Origin: Candidatus Omnitrophota bacterium
Lineage (GTDB): Bacteria > Omnitrophota > Gorgyraeia > 2-02-FULL-51-18 > JAGOUK01
Length of the DNA: 7,794 bases
Assembly: GCA_020058965.1 (NCBI GenBank)
Contig: JAGVCY010000171.1
Location: 1-7,794, forward strand
Reading direction: 5' to 3'
Positions 5,295 through 7,794 of the stretch are shown here, in pieces. The translations under genes and the position numbers were made by a program. The first letter of the stretch is position 1. Each line of letters begins with the position of its first letter. The notes under the pieces were generated by a model, which worked only from the letters and a program-made list of their open reading frames with translations, searched no databases and had not been told where the DNA came from.

Positions 5295-7006
5295 GCATGC
5301 CAAACCGGCCGTGATTCCGGCTGAGTTTTGGGCGAAGGGGCGCGGCCGGAAGCACGGTTCATATCCAATATTTGCTGATTCAGCGGGAGATCCAACATTG
5401 CTTCGAGACTGAAGGGCAAAACCCAGGACCAATTGGACGGGTCAAAACTTCCGGGGACATTGGTCGGCTCCAAAAGCACGGCTTCGTGTTCCGGCAAACC
5501 AAGCGAGAGCCAATCCTGCAGGGATTGGATCGAAAATATCGCCGCGCTGCGACTGACCGCCTCGAGCGCTCGGCCGGCCGCTTCGCGCGGACCCGCGGAA
5601 ATATCCTGAGAATTCGGGCTTTTTTGCAATCCAAAGTACTCCGCAAACTCAGCCCGCTCATTCGGCGGTAAATCCCGCCACCACCGGATCACCGGGTACA
5701 TATCATGTGTCGAAAGTGTCGCGATCGAATTCGTCCGGTATTCTTCGGACCGAACGATCCGGTTTTGTCCATCCTTGGTGCGGAGCCAACGCTGAATGTC
5801 CATGCCCGGAATACCGAAGCGCTTCAGAGCCGGGTCCGAACAGACCGGCACCACGCCCAGATCCTCGGCGCAAGGCAGCATGCGCGTGTTGGCCAAAATC
5901 ACTTCCATGATCTTGCTACCGTGTTCATCCCAGACCTTTTCATCCGGCGGGTCAAATGCGCCGTAGCGGCCGGCGTTTTCGATGGGCTCGCTCATGCGGA
6001 TCGTCCAGATGCGGAACATACCGATCGCGTGGTCAATGCGGTACAGATCATAAAATTCCTGCGCGTAGCGGAGCTTATCGATCAAGTACCGGTAGCCGTC
6101 TGCGGCAATGCGGTCCCAGTGATACGGCGGCATCCCCCATCGCTGACCCGCTTGCAAAAAATAATCCGGCGGCGCGCCTGCTAAAAGCTCAAGTTTAAAA
6201 TATTTTTTATTCGCCCAGACATCCGCGCTATGCCGCGAAACTAAGAACGGCAAGTCCCCGATGATGCGAACGCCGCGCCGCGCCGCGGATGCTTTGGCGG
6301 AACGCATCTGCTCCCACAACTGCCACTGCATCCATTGATGAAACAAAATCGTCTGCGCGTGTTCCCTGCGCACCCCGTCAAGCGCCGCCGGCTCGCGGTC
6401 CCTGAGCGCGGGCTCCCAGTCGGTCCAAGAGCGCTCATGGTTCAAGTAGCGGATCACTTTGTAGAGCGAGTAATCATCGAGCCACGAGACCTCGTGCGCG
6501 CGGAATTTTTTAAAGGCGTCGTCGCTTTGAAGCTCCGCAGAAACGGATTGGAAGGCATCCCATAACAGCGTGAGCTTTTGTGCCTTGACCGCGTAATTAA
6601 CGCGGGAGAGGCCGGTCGGAAATTGTCTGCGCAGCGCGGCAATCCGATCAGTTAGAAGTCCCTGCTCCACGCCGCGGAGGTCGTCCAACCGCAGATACAT
6701 CGGGTCGAGCGCGAAGGAACTCTGCGCGTCATAAGGGCAGAAGTCAAAACCCGTATCCTGTATCGGCAGAAGTTGTATCAAGGACTGGCCCGTTTTGCGG
6801 CACCAATCGGCCAAAAGAACCAGGTCGGGTATTTCTCCGATGCCGGCGCTTTTTTTTGAAAAAATAGAAAATAACGGAGCGATCACACCCGCGCGCCGCT
6901 GAATTCCGATCCGCTTCCACTGCTTGGCCGCGCCGCTTGAGAGCAGGTAGCTGTAATCATGCGGCGCGGATGAGGGAATATTTGAGGGGCGAGAATCCGG
7001 CGTCAT
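5291..7006 (-). CDS. malQ: 4-alpha-glucanotransferase (amylomaltase, GH77)
   Basis: A 571-aa cytosolic enzyme that disproportionates alpha-1,4-glucans and maltodextrins, typical length for MalQ. GH77 features run in order: GDLPFLVSRHSADVW (250-264), GQRWGMPPYHWD (287-298), nucleophile D325 in YRIDHAIGMFRIW, acid/base E381 in CAEDLGVVP, stabilising D435 in STHD, and the C-terminal NVPGS...NW motif (516-526). All three catalytic carboxylates are present. The N-terminal segment reads FDFCPYDAQSSFALDPMYL (87-105), diverging from the common SPYQ...SAFAGNP form but clearly equivalent. The first 25-30 residues are Pro/Ser-rich and extra to the core. The start is ATG at 7006-7004, forming an ATGA overlap with the preceding stop, with GAGG 10 nt upstream. 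A longer in-frame reading to 7396 is only the shadow of the upstream gene. No other glycogen or maltodextrin gene is in the window. Confidence 0.95.
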   Translation of the reverse strand: MTPDSRPSNIPSSAPHDYSYLLSSGAAKQWKRIGIQRRAGVIAPLFSIFSKKSAGIGEIPDLVLLADWCRKTGQSLIQLLPIQDTGFDFCPYDAQSSFALDPMYLRLDDLRGVEQGLLTDRIAALRRQFPTGLSRVNYAVKAQKLTLLWDAFQSVSAELQSDDAFKKFRAHEVSWLDDYSLYKVIRYLNHERSWTDWEPALRDREPAALDGVRREHAQTILFHQWMQWQLWEQMRSAKASAARRGVRIIGDLPFLVSRHSADVWANKKYFKLELLAGAPPDYFLQAGQRWGMPPYHWDRIAADGYRYLIDKLRYAQEFYDLYRIDHAIGMFRIWTIRMSEPIENAGRYGAFDPPDEKVWDEHGSKIMEVILANTRMLPCAEDLGVVPVCSDPALKRFGIPGMDIQRWLRTKDGQNRIVRSEEYRTNSIATLSTHDMYPVIRWWRDLPPNERAEFAEYFGLQKSPNSQDISAGPREAAGRALEAVSRSAAIFSIQSLQDWLSLGLPEHEAVLLEPTNVPGSFDPSNWSWVLPFSLEAMLDLPLNQQILDMNRASGRAPSPKTQPESRPVWHA

Positions 7007-7665
7007 GCGGTTTTGGCCTCGCGGTTTTTCTGTGTCCTCGGCCACGAAAGCACCCAAAGCGCGTTGATGTAAACCGCGCCCGCGGTCAGAAAAAACCACG
7101 GCGATCCGATCGCGGCAAACAAATAGACCAGCAGAGTCGGGTCGCCGTCCTGACCGAGCACATACAAAACAGTTTCCGCGGCCGAGCGGTTGACCGGCGG
7201 TGGAACTTTTTCGGTCGCGCTTTTTGCCGCTCGGATCAACGCCAGCCGCTCGCCGATCACTCGCGCAAAGTTGATCACCGAACCCACGATCGCGGCGAAC
7301 CACCACCACCGCACCGCCGCGCCCGGAACCCCCAGCGTCACCGCTCCGATCGCCAGGCCGGTCCAAAGCGCTAAGTCCACGATGAGATCGGCACAAGAGT
7401 CATACCACATCCCGAACGCGCTCTGAAGTTTTTTGGCCCGCGCGATGTCCCCGTCACAATTATCGAAAATAAATGATAGTTGGAGAAAAATCGCGCCGAG
7501 CAGCATGGCGGATCGATGACCCGTTGAAAAAAAGTATCCCGCCCACAAACCCGCCCCCATCGACAAGGTGGTGATATGGTTCGGCGTAAGCGGCGTTTTG
7601 AGCAGCACCACGCTCACTCGCTTCGCAATTTTTCGATTAAATGTAAACAAATCTACAGTTTGCAT
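7003..7665 (-). CDS. CDP-alcohol phosphatidyltransferase family membrane protein
   Basis: A 220-aa inner-membrane enzyme with the complete CDP-OH-P signature D68-x2-D71-G72-x2-A75-R76-x8-G85-x3-D89-x3-D93. The four aspartates bind the metals, and D93 would be the catalytic base. The upstream TPNHITTLS (27-35) is also typical. About six hydrophobic segments are seen: near 33-48, 53-68, 92-114, 118-136, 165-186 and 190-210. The family moves a phospho-alcohol group from a CDP-linked donor to an acceptor alcohol. Substrate is not determinable from the motif: phosphatidylinositol-phosphate-type, glycerol-phosphate or CDP-inositol-type transferases remain possible. Its start ATG at 7665 has only a weak GGA upstream, and no convincing promoter is visible. 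Its TGA stop overlaps the malQ start by 4 nt, suggesting coupled translation. The structured repeat at the right edge lies immediately upstream. Confidence 0.9.
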   Translation of the reverse strand: MQTVDLFTFNRKIAKRVSVVLLKTPLTPNHITTLSMGAGLWAGYFFSTGHRSAMLLGAIFLQLSFIFDNCDGDIARAKKLQSAFGMWYDSCADLIVDLALWTGLAIGAVTLGVPGAAVRWWWFAAIVGSVINFARVIGERLALIRAAKSATEKVPPPVNRSAAETVLYVLGQDGDPTLLVYLFAAIGSPWFFLTAGAVYINALWVLSWPRTQKNREAKTA

Positions 7666-7698
7666 TCCGCTTACTTTATCACACTGCTCGGTCTCGTG

Positions 7699-7794
7699 CG
7701 GCTCGCAAGCAGGCTATCAGTCTGCGGAGGACGGAGCCGCTCGCGCGCTGTCTAAGACTAGGCGCGGCGAGCTCCCTGTCCGCCCGAGGCGGGG
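7699..7794 (+). repeat. Multi-hairpin structured repeat, right copy, cut by the window end
   Basis: This is the second copy of the element at 1-108, in inverted orientation. The B stem pairs 7739-7748 with 7762-7772, with one extra G bulged in the second arm. Its 13-nt loop (7749-7761) matches the left loop at 11 of 13 positions. Positions 7771-7794 are identical to the complement of 13-36. Upstream, GGCTC (7700-7704) pairs with GAGCC (7734-7738), enclosing GCAG (7709-7712) with CTGC (7722-7725). This is a hairpin similar in size to left hairpin C but diverged in sequence. Hairpin A begins at 7782 and is interrupted after 13 nt by the end of the window. No gene is seen between 7666 and 7794. 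Confidence 0.78.

Noticed and set aside
7007..7396. 130-codon N-terminal extension of malQ
   Set aside because: It overlaps the whole CDP-alcohol phosphotransferase region in another frame, and its Arg/Gly-rich translation does not resemble GH77. The ATGA start at 7006 gives a normal-length enzyme.
7666..7740. Promoter for the CDP-alcohol phosphotransferase gene (extended -10 like TGTGATAAA on the minus strand)
   Set aside because: It lies only about 9 nt before the ATG and has no properly spaced -35 box, so it is not supportable.
1..7794. Whole window as a transposon bounded by terminal inverted repeats
   Set aside because: The inverted ends are multi-hairpin elements with diverged flanks. 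No transposase, integrase or target duplication is visible, and the contents look like ordinary chromosomal genes.

Overview
The window looks like a piece of chromosome from a bacterium with a mid-to-high GC content, densely packed and apparently encoded on one strand: all nine genes I can support read on the minus strand. The proteins are bacterial. A Sec-type signal peptide, a PilZ protein and polyprenyl-phosphate glycosyl chemistry fit a diderm-like environmental lineage. A Candidatus Omnitrophota-type or deltaproteobacterial-type metagenome contig would fit, but this is a low-confidence guess and nothing in the window is a taxonomic marker.

In the direction of transcription (right to left), the first unit is a membrane CDP-alcohol phosphotransferase (7665-7003). 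It is joined by a 4-nt ATGA overlap to a GH77 4-alpha-glucanotransferase (7006-5291). A good sigma-70-type promoter sits on the glucanotransferase stop codon (5266-5294), with a perfect AT-rich inverted repeat at the predicted start site. It appears to drive a tightly packed five-gene operon: PilZ protein (5237-4857), long LOG-family nucleotide-binding protein (4867-3815), secreted MORN_2-type repeat protein (3815-3171), unknown 115/116-aa protein (3171/3174-2824) and a GtrA-glycosyltransferase-2 fusion (2818-1646). The genes overlap by 1-11 nt or are 5 nt apart. A plausible reading is a cell-envelope or surface-glycan module under possible nucleotide-second-messenger control. That is inference; no such system is recognised from the sequence.

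Next come a 2-Cys peroxiredoxin (1483-965), with its own promoter and an AT palindrome in the promoter spacer, and a Bax-inhibitor-1/YccA-type seven-helix membrane protein (823-119). A 107-nt imperfect palindrome (860-966) separates these two genes and overlaps the peroxiredoxin stop codon.

The most unusual structure is at the edges. Positions 1-108 and 7699-7794 are two copies, in inverted orientation, of the same multi-hairpin element. They share 24 identical nucleotides at the terminal hairpin, and a neighbouring stem carries two compensatory base-pair changes while its loop is nearly unchanged. The right copy is cut by the window end inside the shared hairpin. This suggests a dispersed structured repeat at which an assembly contig broke, rather than transposon ends: there is no transposase and the cargo looks like ordinary chromosomal genes. 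No tRNA, rRNA, CRISPR array, IS element or phage gene was seen.
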